DNA of 64,000 bases. Source: Desulfuromonadaceae bacterium. GTDB taxonomy: Bacteria; Desulfobacterota; Desulfuromonadia; Desulfuromonadales; SZUA-401. The DNA lies in NCBI GenBank assembly GCA_003246035.1, contig QKBP01000009.1:18424-82423 (forward strand). Direction: 5' to 3'. Positions 1 to 7,592 of the stretch are shown in pieces (the first letter of the stretch is position 1; every line of letters starts with the position of its first letter). The notes beneath the pieces were generated by a model. The model saw nothing but the letters and a program-made list of their open reading frames with translations. It was not told where the DNA came from and did not search any database. A program made the position numbers and the translations under genes.

Positions 1-603
1 ATCGATGTCATGGTTATTGTAGGCGATCTCGTCGGCGAGATCGATGATCTGGGCCTCGAGCAGCGCCTGCTTGTCCGATTCGAACTCGACCAGGGCCTGG
101 TCGGTCGGACGATCGTATTCGGAGGAGTGCTTGGCGATCCCTTCGCGCGTCTCGTAGCTGAGATTCAAACCGTTGAAGCCCGCATAGCGCTCTTCAAGGA
201 GATCGACGATGCGCAGTGACTGCAGGTTGTGTTCAAACCCGCCGTGTTCTGACATCAACCCATCGAGGACCTCCTCGCCGGTATGACCGAAGGGGGTATG
301 CCCGAGATCGTGCGCCAGCGCCAGGGCCTCGGCAAGATCCTCGTTAAGCAGGAGTCGTCGTGCAATCCCGCGAGAGATCTGAGCCACTTCGAGCGAGTGC
401 GTCAGGCGCGTGCGGTAGTAGTCGCCTTCGTGGTTCACGAACACCTGGGTCTTGTATTCGAGACGTCTGAATGCCGCACAATGAATGATCCTGTCGCGAT
501 CACGCTCGTAGGCGGGACGCCCATCCTTGAACTGTTCGGGGTACTTTCGGCCGCGACTCTGAGAGCTGCTGGCAGCGTACGGGGCCAGGTCGGGACGTTC
601 CAT
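1..603 (-). CDS. dgt: Deoxyguanosinetriphosphate triphosphohydrolase-like protein (dGTPase), 3' end outside window
   Basis: HD-superfamily dNTP triphosphohydrolase, which releases triphosphate from dGTP-type nucleotides. Only the first 201 codons are inside the window; the reading frame is still open at base 1, so the C-terminal half is missing. Visible metal-ligand signatures are RLTHS (His69), AHDLGH (His98-Asp99) and a DLADEIAY block near residues 188-195, in the order usual for the Dgt family. The ATG at 603 follows an AGAGGAAAGAT ribosome site. It is divergent from rsmD, with 151 bases between the two starts. The family is clear; whether dGTP is the real substrate cannot be judged from sequence. 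Confidence 0.9.
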   Translation of the reverse strand, partial: MERPDLAPYAASSSQSRGRKYPEQFKDGRPAYERDRDRIIHCAAFRRLEYKTQVFVNHEGDYYRTRLTHSLEVAQISRGIARRLLLNEDLAEALALAHDLGHTPFGHTGEEVLDGLMSEHGGFEHNLQSLRIVDLLEERYAGFNGLNLSYETREGIAKHSSEYDRPTDQALVEFESDKQALLEAQIIDLADEIAYNNHDID

Positions 604-754
604 GATCTTTCCTCTTTCACGTGTTGGATTGAGTCATTAAACATGCCTCGCTGGAGTGCGTCAAGTCACCGATCTTTGCTTGACCACCTCTCGGCGCCAT
701 GCTAGTTTTTTCAATGTTTTCCAACACTAACCGTAGCCGCAAAGAAAGGCACGT

Positions 755-1330
755 GTGCGCGTCATCGCTGGCTCCCTTCGAGGAAAAATTCTTTCAGGTT
801 TTCAAGGGGATTCGGTCCGGCCGACGTCGGACAAGGCACGGGGAGCGATTTTCAGCGCGCTTCTAAGCCGTATCGGAAGCTGGGACGGGGCCAGGGTGCT
901 GGACATGTTTGCCGGGAGTGGCGCTCTCTCGATCGAGGCGTTGAGCCGGGGCGCCGAACACGCGGTACTGTTCGATTCGGCCCCTGCGAGTCAGCGCCTG
1001 ATTGCCCGCAACCTGCAGGACTGCCGACTCGAAGAGCGTTCCACGCTGATTCGTGGCGACGTCTTCAAGTACATTTTCAAGGCCCAGACGTATGCCCCCT
1101 TCGACATCGTCTTTATCGACCCGCCCTATGCTCAAGAACTGGCAGGGAAAGCGCTGGCACTGACGTTGACTCCCGGATTGCTCCACAAAGACTCTTGGGT
1201 CGTAGTCGAAACGGCGCGCAAAGAATCGATGCCGGAACGCATCGAGCTTTTGGCGCTCGAGATGGAAAAGGCCTACGGCAGCACGACCATTCGCTACTAT
1301 GTTCGCACACCCGCTTCGGAAGGTTGCTAA
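755..1330 (+). CDS. rsmD: 16S rRNA (guanine(966)-N(2))-methyltransferase RsmD
   Basis: SAM-dependent methyltransferase that modifies G966 of 16S rRNA in the small ribosomal subunit. 191 residues, the usual length. The N-terminal R-V-I-A-G-x-x-R-G motif, RPTSDKARGAIFS, the SAM loop DMFAGSGALSIEALSRGA (about residues 50-67) and the catalytic DPPYA (near 125) are all present. It begins with GTG at 755 behind an AAAGAAAGG ribosome site. Its stop lies 1 base before the coaD start, so the two are very likely cotranscribed; rsmD-coaD is a widely conserved pair. Confidence 0.95.
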   Translation: MRVIAGSLRGKILSGFQGDSVRPTSDKARGAIFSALLSRIGSWDGARVLDMFAGSGALSIEALSRGAEHAVLFDSAPASQRLIARNLQDCRLEERSTLIRGDVFKYIFKAQTYAPFDIVFIDPPYAQELAGKALALTLTPGLLHKDSWVVVETARKESMPERIELLALEMEKAYGSTTIRYYVRTPASEGC

Positions 1331-1331
1331 A

Positions 1332-1820
1332 ATGACCAAGAAGATAGCCGTCTACCCCGGTTCCTTCGACCCGATCACCAATGGCCATCTCGACATCATC
1401 CACAGGGGGCTCGAGGTGTTCGACGAACTCGTCGTTGCTGTGGCGCGCAATTCCGAAAAAGTCGGGCTGTTCTCGATCCAGGAACGGATCGACATGATTC
1501 GAGAAGCCTCGGGTGATCATCCCCGTCTGCGCGTCGACACCTTCGATGGGCTTCTGGTCAACTACGTCGTGGGCCAGGGAGCTCGCGTCATCCTGCGCGG
1601 TTTACGCGCGGTGTCCGACTTCGAATACGAGTTTCAGATCGCCCAGATGAATCGCAACGTCGAAGAGCAGGTCGAAACGCTCTTCATGATGACATCCGTC
1701 CCTTACGGCTATCTCAGTTCATCGATCGTCAAGGAGGTCGCTTCGCTTGGAGGCCCTGTCGATCAGTTTGTCCCGCCGGTGGTCAGCAAGGCGCTGACCG
1801 GCAAGTTTGCATCGAAATAA
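1332..1820 (+). CDS. coaD: Pantetheine-phosphate adenylyltransferase (CoaD)
   Basis: Transfers AMP to 4'-phosphopantetheine, the penultimate step of coenzyme A synthesis in the cytosol. 162 residues, matching the family. The nucleotidyltransferase motif PGSFDPITNGH is at residues 9-19 and the second conserved block is ILRGLRAVSDFEYEFQIAQMN. The SSSIVKE motif lies near residue 128. An in-frame ATG at 1299 falls inside rsmD; the ATG at 1332 is preferred because GGAAGG sits 8 bases before it and the protein then starts where the family starts. Confidence 0.96.
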   Translation: MTKKIAVYPGSFDPITNGHLDIIHRGLEVFDELVVAVARNSEKVGLFSIQERIDMIREASGDHPRLRVDTFDGLLVNYVVGQGARVILRGLRAVSDFEYEFQIAQMNRNVEEQVETLFMMTSVPYGYLSSSIVKEVASLGGPVDQFVPPVVSKALTGKFASK

Positions 1821-1834
1821 TTCGGGAGGTACCG

Positions 1835-2029
1835 ATGATTCGTCGCGACATGACGATAGAGGAAATCATTCGCCGCTATCCGCAAACCGTAGCGGTTTTC
1901 AAGAAATTCGGGCTCGACTGCAACGAATGCCAGATCGCGGCTTACGAGGCTGTGGAACACGGCGCGGGTGTCCACAGGGTCGACGTGGAGCAGCTCCTGA
2001 AAGAATTGAACCGCGTCATTAACGAATAG
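1835..2029 (+). CDS. DUF1858 domain protein (redox-disulfide type)
   Basis: A 64-residue protein made of one DUF1858 domain. This small helical domain occurs alone or attached to hybrid-cluster and other redox proteins and is thought to act as a redox disulfide or metal site. The sequence shows the typical opening T-I-E-E-I-I-R-R-Y-P, then a CNEC pair (Cys29, Cys32) in the expected place. The ATG follows GGGAGGTACCG. It lies 14 bases behind coaD on the same strand and converges with the creatininase-like gene, 6 bases away. Domain call is good; function is unknown. Confidence 0.85.
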   Translation: MIRRDMTIEEIIRRYPQTVAVFKKFGLDCNECQIAAYEAVEHGAGVHRVDVEQLLKELNRVINE

Positions 2030-2035
2030 GCGAGT

Positions 2036-2773
2036 CTAGAGTTCCGACGAGTAGCGCGTTTCGAGATCTGTGACCACACCGTCGAGTTCGCCGACCAGCA
2101 GGGCGATCAACTTCTCCCCCTTCGCGCGGCTGGCCTTACTCGGGTCACCCCAGACTCCACCGGGCCAGTAGTGGCGCTTTTCGCGTACCAGGACGCCGCG
2201 AGCGGGGAAGCAGGGAAACTCCGCCGGCGGGAAAAGCCCCTCCTTCACCAGCTGCGGGTGCGTCACCATCAGGCGCGAGGTCTCGATTTCACCGGCATGG
2301 GAATCTCCGGCCGTCTCCACGATATCTCTCCCCTTCTCACCTGCCAGCATGAACTCGTTCAACACCGCAACCTGCAGATCCGCATATCTTCTGAGCAGCA
2401 TTTCGCCGGCATCAATCAGCGCCGCGAGGTGAGTCCCCCCCGCATGCCCGCTCAAAAGTACGAAGCAACGCAGCCCCTGCCGATACAGGGCTTCGACGAT
2501 GTCGAGAGCCAGTGCCTTGAGGGTCTCGGTGGAGATGCCGACCGTCCCCGGGTGGTCCGAAGAAGATCGACAGACCCCGTACGGGACCTCCGGGGCGACA
2601 AATACCGCGCGTCTTTGTGAGAGCCGAACCGCAATATCGACGGCTTGCAAGGTGTCGGTAGACAGAGGGAGGTGCGGACCGTGTTCCTCGGTCGCGCCAA
2701 AGGGGATGATCACCGAGCGTGTCCGCCCCAGGCCGGCGACAAACTCGTCCATGGTCATCGATTCAATCTGCAT
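2036..2773 (-). CDS. Creatininase-family amidohydrolase
   Basis: 245-residue member of the creatininase/MftE/ArfB fold. These are metal-dependent hydrolases that cleave ring amides or formamides, or act in peptide-cofactor maturation. Metal-site motifs are visible: GATEEHGPHLPLSTDT (residues 26-41), the HPGTVGIS block, LSGHAGGTH near residue 110 and AGEIETS near 160. The ATG follows AGGAGAGCGG. It is the last gene of the yacG-queD-queE operon, 8 bases behind queE. The true substrate is unknown; its place suggests a guanine- or pterin-derived compound, which is an inference from context only. Confidence 0.85.
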   Translation of the reverse strand: MQIESMTMDEFVAGLGRTRSVIIPFGATEEHGPHLPLSTDTLQAVDIAVRLSQRRAVFVAPEVPYGVCRSSSDHPGTVGISTETLKALALDIVEALYRQGLRCFVLLSGHAGGTHLAALIDAGEMLLRRYADLQVAVLNEFMLAGEKGRDIVETAGDSHAGEIETSRLMVTHPQLVKEGLFPPAEFPCFPARGVLVREKRHYWPGGVWGDPSKASRAKGEKLIALLVGELDGVVTDLETRYSSEL

Positions 2774-2781
2774 CCGCTCTC

Positions 2782-3525
2782 CTAGGGCATGTCGAGCAGG
2801 ACATGAACCTGGGGAATGATCCGTACGTCTTCGTGGACATGCGCCAGCTCCTGCTGCATGGAAAAATACGGGACCATGGAGGATTGGGTCCCGCGCCGGC
2901 TGACAGGCTGCAGGACCAGAACCGCTTGCGGACAGGAGCGTGCGACCAGTTCGGCGGCCTCTCGAAGTTCCCCGCGAGGCGTTTCGGGGCTACAGACGAC
3001 TTTGACGATCGTCTCGGTTGACGCCTCACGGCAACGCACGAGAAAACGCTCATGCACGTCCCAGAACGGTTCCTCACGCGTCATGCTCGGGAGCTTGATG
3101 TCCATGCTCACCCAGCTCAAATGTTCCAGCAGCCCGTCGAGGCGCTCGGGCAAGGTCCCGTTGGTTTCGAGATAGATCGGCAGCAGATTAGCGAGCTCCG
3201 GCAGCCAGGATTGCAGCACCTCAGCGTGGCACAACGGTTCACCACCCGTGATGCTGATGGAGTGATGCAGACCCGGGTCGTCCTCGACCCATGCGGAGAT
3301 CAGCCGACTGACCTGCTCAAACTCGACCGGGTTGTTCGCTTCCCGGAAATCGCCGGAGCCGGGCGCTCGCTCCAGACGACAACAGGGCTGCGGCTGCCAG
3401 GGGGTATCGCAGTAATCACACGTCAGATTGCAACCGCTGAAGCGGATGAAGACCTGGCGGCAACCGACCAGGGGACCCTCCCCTTGGCAGGAAGAAAAGA
3501 TTTCGATCAGGTCGCCTTTAATCAC
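2782..3525 (-). CDS. queE: 7-carboxy-7-deazaguanine synthase (QueE)
   Basis: Radical-SAM enzyme that contracts 6-carboxytetrahydropterin to 7-carboxy-7-deazaguanine on the way to queuosine. 247 residues. The [4Fe-4S] motif is C32-x3-C36-x2-C39 in GCNLTCDYCDTPW, followed by a TGGEP motif in SITGGEPLCH that contacts SAM. The start is GTG at 3525, inside the last codons of queD (8-base overlap), with no separate ribosome site, so translational coupling is likely. It acts directly after QueD, encoded just upstream. Confidence 0.95.
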   Translation of the reverse strand: MIKGDLIEIFSSCQGEGPLVGCRQVFIRFSGCNLTCDYCDTPWQPQPCCRLERAPGSGDFREANNPVEFEQVSRLISAWVEDDPGLHHSISITGGEPLCHAEVLQSWLPELANLLPIYLETNGTLPERLDGLLEHLSWVSMDIKLPSMTREEPFWDVHERFLVRCREASTETIVKVVCSPETPRGELREAAELVARSCPQAVLVLQPVSRRGTQSSMVPYFSMQQELAHVHEDVRIIPQVHVLLDMP

Positions 3526-3889
3526 GGGTGTAGCTGGCGCAAGCGTTGTCCGACTCCCAGACTTTGACCATTTCGACGGTCACACCCTTGTCATTGAGAT
3601 CGTCACTCAGTTGATCAAAGAGAAAGCAGGCGATGTTCTCTGATGACGGGCTGAGGTCTCGAAAGGGGGCGAGGTCGTTGAGGTATTTGTGGTCGAGCTG
3701 CGCCAGTACCGCCTTAGTCCGGGCCTTGAGGATCTTGAAATCAATAGCCAGGCCGGCGTTGTCGATTTCGTTGGCCGCTACGGTCACTTCAACTTTCCAG
3801 TTGTGCCCGTGCAGGTTTTCACAATCCCCCTGATAATGGATCAGGTTATGAGCTGCGGCAAAATGAGTCTGAATGGTCAGATGGTACAT
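3518..3889 (-). CDS. queD: 6-carboxytetrahydropterin synthase (QueD)
   Basis: Converts dihydroneopterin triphosphate to 6-carboxytetrahydropterin, feeding QueE. 123 residues, the normal length for the tunnelling-fold enzyme. The zinc histidines are His14 (FAAAHNL) and His27/His29, and the catalytic cysteine is Cys23 in CENLHGH. The ATG follows GGAGAAGAGC. The gene lies between yacG and queE in one minus-strand operon. Confidence 0.96.
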   Translation of the reverse strand: MYHLTIQTHFAAAHNLIHYQGDCENLHGHNWKVEVTVAANEIDNAGLAIDFKILKARTKAVLAQLDHKYLNDLAPFRDLSPSSENIACFLFDQLSDDLNDKGVTVEMVKVWESDNACASYTRD

Positions 3890-3910
3890 GCTCTTCTCCG
3901 AGTGCTTAAT

Positions 3911-4108
3911 TTAGTCGTAGGTCTCAGGGTCCGGAGGCAGAGGATCGCCGGGGACTCGATAGTGCTCGTCAGCCCAGTTGCCCAGATCGCGGTTTCTGCA
4001 GCGTTCGGAACAGAACGGACGATCCGGATTCCCTTTCCACGAGGTCGGCTCCCCGCATTGGGGACAACGGAGCTTGAGGACTTTGATCTTTGATGATGGA
4101 TGTGACAT
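3911..4108 (-). CDS. yacG: YacG-family zinc-ribbon protein (DNA gyrase inhibitor type)
   Basis: 65-residue zinc protein. The E. coli homologue binds GyrB and inhibits gyrase. Four zinc ligands are in the family spacing: Cys15-x2-Cys18-x14-Cys33-x3-Cys37, and the C-terminal tail is acidic and proline-rich, as in YacG. The ATG follows a GAGG ribosome site. First gene of the operon leading into queD and queE, behind a promoter at 4160-4188. Confidence 0.9.
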   Translation of the reverse strand: MSHPSSKIKVLKLRCPQCGEPTSWKGNPDRPFCSERCRNRDLGNWADEHYRVPGDPLPPDPETYD

Positions 4109-4159
4109 GCAACCTCAAAGTACAGATACCTGGAGTCGACTATCGAACGTCGAGGTACG

Positions 4160-4188
4160 AAAATAGTCTAACATGGTCAGCAATTCAA
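4160..4188 (-). promoter_or_regulatory. Sigma-70-type promoter for yacG-queD-queE operon
   Basis: Read on the minus strand, TTGAAT (4183-4188) and TATTTT (4160-4165) are separated by 17 bases. The yacG start lies about 50 bases downstream. No riboswitch fold typical of preQ1 was recognised by eye in the leader. Confidence 0.55.
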
Positions 4189-4244
4189 CCCCAAACCCAT
4201 CCGCGTCGAAGCTCACGCCTCGGCGCTTCACCTAAACGTACAGA

Positions 4245-4264
4245 AAAAATCAGGAAAAACCTGA
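4245..4264 (-). terminator. Orphan hairpin with U-tract (minus strand)
   Basis: A 5-bp stem (TCAGG/CCTGA) with an AAAAA/TTTTT loop is followed on the minus strand by six T. It resembles a short intrinsic terminator, but no minus-strand gene ends here: it lies in the 227-base gap between the yacG start and the plus-strand gene at 4336. It could end a small leader transcript or be chance. Confidence 0.3.
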
Positions 4265-4335
4265 CATGACAAGGTGGACCGATTTGTTAATCTTTTCAAT
4301 GAAAGCTTGCAAAGCCGCGTGGAGGGGAGAGGGAC

Positions 4336-4635
4336 ATGAGCACCTATCGCCCGGTCGGTTACTGCAGTTCCTGCCGACGTCCGATTTATCAACTTTCGGA
4401 CCTGAGTGCACCCTGTGCACACCAACATTTTGGCACACCCTGTAAAGGCGCCATCGTCTGCGCCCTCGATGTTCAGGCCTGGGAGGTCTGTCCATCCTGC
4501 CCTCAGCAACCCGGGGGCGAAGACAACGCGTGTACGGTATGCGGAGGTTGCGGTTGGATCCCGAGAGAACGCGCCGAGGACAAAATGGGCTCGGGGCTGC
4601 AACTCTTCAATTTAAGCAATGATTCCGCGCGTTGA
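4336..4635 (+). CDS. Small Cys-rich (zinc-ribbon-like) protein, unknown function
   Basis: 99-residue protein I do not recognise as a named family. It has many cysteines in CxxC-type spacing: C10-x2-C13, single Cys near 27 and 36, then CPSC near 52-55 and CTVC/CGGC near 66-72, which suggests two zinc ribbons. The CxxC-GGxG-W pattern near the end is also seen in DnaJ-type zinc fingers, but no J domain is present. The start is supported by GGAGGGGAGAGGGAC just before the ATG. It stands alone between divergent yacG and a convergent tRNA-Gly gene. Confidence 0.65.
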   Translation: MSTYRPVGYCSSCRRPIYQLSDLSAPCAHQHFGTPCKGAIVCALDVQAWEVCPSCPQQPGGEDNACTVCGGCGWIPRERAEDKMGSGLQLFNLSNDSAR

Positions 4636-4651
4636 GACCATTCCAGCAATG

Positions 4652-4684
4652 AAAAAAGGGCCAGGATAAACCTGGCCCTTTGTG
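4652..4684. terminator. Bidirectional intrinsic terminator
   Basis: An 11-bp perfect stem AAAGGGCCAGG / CCTGGCCCTTT with loop ATAAA. On the minus strand it is followed by a T run and would end the tRNA-Gly transcript. On the plus strand the tail is CCTTTGTGCTTTT and would end the small Cys-rich gene. Confidence 0.85.
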
Positions 4685-4688
4685 CTTT

Positions 4689-4763
<75 letters not shown>

Positions 4764-4775
4764 AAACGAGGCGTG

Positions 4776-4805
4776 ATTATATGAATCTGTCGACACGCTT
4801 GTCAA
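4776..4805 (-). promoter_or_regulatory. Promoter of tRNA-Gly(CCC)
   Basis: On the minus strand TTGACA (4800-4805) and TATAAT (4776-4781), both perfect consensus, are spaced by 18 bases. The -35 box overlaps the last codons of the nucleotidyltransferase gene. The mature tRNA starts 12 bases after the -10 box. Confidence 0.85.
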
Positions 4806-6073
4806 TCTTTTTTCAAGCGTAAACTGAGTCTTTCAATCGCCTCAAAAACCGAAGAAATCCGACCAGATATCTCCTCCTCCCGGACAAAGTCGAGAGCCTT
4901 CCCGATTCTCTCCCCGGGTAAGAGCCCGAAGCGTTCCATGAGGGTCGCGGCCGGGACAAGATCGGGGACTCTTCCCCGAACCTGCTGCGCCTGCCAGGTG
5001 GCCAGCATCACGGGGAGGTCTATTGCGACCAGAGCCGGCAGCGAGGCCAGACAAAGGGCAGCCGCACAGGGTGACCCCCTGAAACGATCGAGCCAGAGCG
5101 CGGCGCGACGAGAGGCCGGATTCAACTGACCGGAAGGAGAATCTTCACCGATGCTGGTCAGCATCTCAGCGATGGACTGGGCACGGCGAGAGAAGCGCAG
5201 TCCAGTCAAGGCCTTACGGAGCTTCAGGCCCACCGTCGGAGCCCCGAGGAAGCGGCACATGCGTACCAGACCGGTCAAAGTCCAGTGCTCCTCGACACCC
5301 CGTGCCAGTAGGTCCGTCAGACCAACCGCCTCGAAGCGAGAGTCGGCACCGAGCACCTGGAACACGGCGGATTCGTCATAGCCGAGACCCTCGCCCAGGA
5401 AAGGTTCCAGCAGCGGATCGAGAAGCCGGAATTTTGCCAAACAACCTGTCCCGCGCACAACCTGCGGCGAGGAAAAGATCTTGCCCAGTTCTGACTTGAT
5501 CCGTTCGGGGGCTACTTCGAGCAACGTCTGTGGCGAGCCTTCAAAGGCCTGCTCGAGTTCGGAATGCGCGCGGACCCCGAACTCCACCATGTGACGCACA
5601 CCTTTCAAGAGACGCAGAGGGTCGGCGGTGAGAACCCCTTGGGAGCAGGGCCGTAAAACCCCGTCAGACAGATCCTGTTTGCCGCCGAGAGGATCGATCA
5701 ACGTATCCGGATGTTGCAGGTCACAGGCAAGAGCATTGAAGGTGAAATCTCTCAGGCGGAGGTCCTCGGATAGACTCGCGGCCCGCAAGGGGGCAAAATC
5801 GAGGGTGTAATTCCGCGCGTCGTGCTGAAAAACGACGCGCGACTGGTTGCGCCCAGAGTCCAACAGGACAAACGTCCCCCCCAATGCTCTTGCCGCCGAT
5901 CGGGCAATGGCGGTGGGATCCGTATCGAGGGCCAGATCGAAATCGCGCGACGCACGTCCGAGCAGATCATCGCGCAGGGCTCCGCCGACCAGCCAGCACC
6001 TTGTCGTGGCGGGAACGATGTGCATCAGCAAGCGGTGCAGTCCCAAGCTGAGAAAGCCGTGTGGGAGGATCAT
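4802..6073 (-). CDS. CCA-adding tRNA nucleotidyltransferase / poly(A) polymerase family
   Basis: Class II nucleotidyltransferase of the CCA-adding enzyme / poly(A) polymerase head family; 423 residues. The N-terminal catalytic domain shows LVGGALRD and the DFDLALD metal motif, then RDFTFNALACDL. The C-terminal half is helical without an obvious HD domain. An ATG at 6088 exists, but AAAGGAGGGG lies directly before the second ATG at 6073, so that start is chosen. The adjacent tRNA-Gly fits a tRNA role but proves nothing. CCA addition, A-addition only and poly(A) polymerase cannot be told apart here. Confidence 0.85.
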   Translation of the reverse strand: MILPHGFLSLGLHRLLMHIVPATTRCWLVGGALRDDLLGRASRDFDLALDTDPTAIARSAARALGGTFVLLDSGRNQSRVVFQHDARNYTLDFAPLRAASLSEDLRLRDFTFNALACDLQHPDTLIDPLGGKQDLSDGVLRPCSQGVLTADPLRLLKGVRHMVEFGVRAHSELEQAFEGSPQTLLEVAPERIKSELGKIFSSPQVVRGTGCLAKFRLLDPLLEPFLGEGLGYDESAVFQVLGADSRFEAVGLTDLLARGVEEHWTLTGLVRMCRFLGAPTVGLKLRKALTGLRFSRRAQSIAEMLTSIGEDSPSGQLNPASRRAALWLDRFRGSPCAAALCLASLPALVAIDLPVMLATWQAQQVRGRVPDLVPAATLMERFGLLPGERIGKALDFVREEEISGRISSVFEAIERLSLRLKKD

Positions 6074-6120
6074 CCCCCCTCCTTTCATCGCGGCGTGTCT
6101 TCACCTAGCTTAACAAACAA

Positions 6121-6150
6121 AAAAAGGGCCCGTCGCGTGACGGGCCCTTT
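6121..6150 (-). terminator. Intrinsic terminator of the aminotransferase gene
   Basis: A perfect 12-bp stem AAAGGGCCCGTC / GACGGGCCCTTT with a 4-base loop, followed on the minus strand by a T-rich tail. It lies 21 bases behind the aminotransferase stop. Confidence 0.9.
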
Positions 6151-6171
6151 CCATTACGGTGGCATAGGGTT

Positions 6172-7476
6172 TCAGGAGAGATCCTTGACTGCCTTGTAGA
6201 TCAGTTCGAACAGTTCGCGAATGTTTTCTTTCGCAATACAGGAGAACGCGATCCGCAAATCGGTAGCGCCGATCGAGATCGTTCCGACACCGTAGCTGTC
6301 GAGCAGGTGGACGCGCAGTTTCTCCGCATCGACCTGTTTCAGCTTGAGGCACATGAAATACCCTGAATTGAAAGGGTAGTAGTCCCAGGCATCGCCAAAG
6401 TCGCCGGAGTCTAGGACCCGCTTGACTTCGAGCGCGCGTCCCTTCATGACCTGGAACTTCTGCTCCTTCTGGCTTCTGAACTCCGGCGAGCGCAGCGCCT
6501 CGATGACGAAGGTTTGAGACGGGTGCGGGCAGTTGGAGATCTTGGCCCGGATAATTCCCATGGTCTTTTTTTCAAGAGCTTCGAGCAGGCGCGGCTGGGC
6601 ATCCGCCCCTCCGGCGGCGAAGGTGATGAAGCCGGTCCGGAAGCCCCAGACATACTCCTCCTTGGTCGCGCCGTCGAGCTTGATGGTGAGTACCCGCGGA
6701 TGGATGTTGGCAAGCTTGCCGAACAACGACTCCTTCAATGAGTCTTCGTAGAACAGCCCGAAGTAAGCGTCGTCGGTGATGGCGACGATATCGCAGCCCC
6801 CTTCAGCGACATCCTTGATGGCCGCGACCAGCGCGTCTCCCTCGGCGACGGTCGGCGTATAGCCGCTCGGGTTGTTCGGGAAGTTGAGCAGCACGATCGC
6901 CTTGCCATGCTCCTTGGCGACCCCTTCCAGGGTACTCCTGAAAGCCGCGACATCGTAGCCGCCCTGGGGCGTAAAGGTATTGTGCTTTTTGATGACGGCC
7001 TTGTTGCAGGTCGCGAAGGTCAGATTGTAGTTCCCCCACATCATGTCGGGAAGGACGATACAATCTCCCTCCCCGGCAAACATGTCGCCGACGATGGAAA
7101 GACCATGGGTCAGTGCGTTGGTGACGATGGGGTTGGAGAAGTGTTTGCCTTGCAGGCTCGGATTTTCCGCGAGCATCTTTTCACGCCACAGCTTGCGCAG
7201 CTCGGGCTTGCCGGCAGGCGGGGCGTAGGGATAGATGTCCTTGGGGTCGAAGCTTCCAAGTTTATCCTGGATGCATTGCAGATACATCGGCCCGTCACCC
7301 TCTGTTGCGATGCCGATGGTGGCGTTGTACTTGTGGGCCTTCTCCTTGGCCTCGGCCGACTGGGTCAGAATCCCCTTCGGGAAAAACAGGTTCTTCCCCA
7401 GGCTCGAGAGCATGTTCAGGACGCTGGGATTTTCTTCCTGGATAATGGCGTTGAGTTCTGCAGCAAGCGGATTCAT
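6172..7476 (-). CDS. PLP-dependent aminotransferase, class I/II
   Basis: 434-residue fold-type I aminotransferase. Recognisable landmarks are NFPNNPSGYTPT (the conserved Asn-Pro loop), ITDDAYFGLF with the Asp/Tyr that contact the cofactor, and KLDGATKEEYVWGFRTGF holding the likely Schiff-base lysine. The N-terminal part (NPSVLNMLS, YPYAPPAGKPELR) places it with aspartate/aromatic-type aminotransferases of this bacterial group. The start is the ATG at 7476 behind GAGGGG; a TTG six codons upstream is less likely. Monocistronic, with its own promoter and terminator. Substrate unknown. Confidence 0.88.
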   Translation of the reverse strand: MNPLAAELNAIIQEENPSVLNMLSSLGKNLFFPKGILTQSAEAKEKAHKYNATIGIATEGDGPMYLQCIQDKLGSFDPKDIYPYAPPAGKPELRKLWREKMLAENPSLQGKHFSNPIVTNALTHGLSIVGDMFAGEGDCIVLPDMMWGNYNLTFATCNKAVIKKHNTFTPQGGYDVAAFRSTLEGVAKEHGKAIVLLNFPNNPSGYTPTVAEGDALVAAIKDVAEGGCDIVAITDDAYFGLFYEDSLKESLFGKLANIHPRVLTIKLDGATKEEYVWGFRTGFITFAAGGADAQPRLLEALEKKTMGIIRAKISNCPHPSQTFVIEALRSPEFRSQKEQKFQVMKGRALEVKRVLDSGDFGDAWDYYPFNSGYFMCLKLKQVDAEKLRVHLLDSYGVGTISIGATDLRIAFSCIAKENIRELFELIYKAVKDLS

Positions 7477-7524
7477 GCGGATCCCCCTCGACAAATTTGG
7501 CCGCTACGGGTCGTGCGACGGGTC

Positions 7525-7553
7525 ATTTAAACAGCACTAACCACCGCTGTCAA
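7525..7553 (-). promoter_or_regulatory. Promoter of the aminotransferase gene
   Basis: On the minus strand TTGACA (7548-7553), a 17-base spacer and TTAAAT (7525-7530). The ATG at 7476 lies about 42 bases after the expected transcription start. Confidence 0.6.
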
Positions 7554-7592
7554 TGGGAATATGGATGCCGGTGTGTATACCCGACAAGGCCT

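Noticed and set aside
1763..1975. Minus-strand small frame opposite the coaD-DUF1858 junction
   Set aside because: No ribosome site; both strands cannot be coding here given the strong DUF1858 match on plus.
4109..4335. Possible preQ1 riboswitch ahead of yacG-queD-queE
   Set aside because: The leader was read on the minus strand and no preQ1-type core or pseudoknot pattern could be made out.
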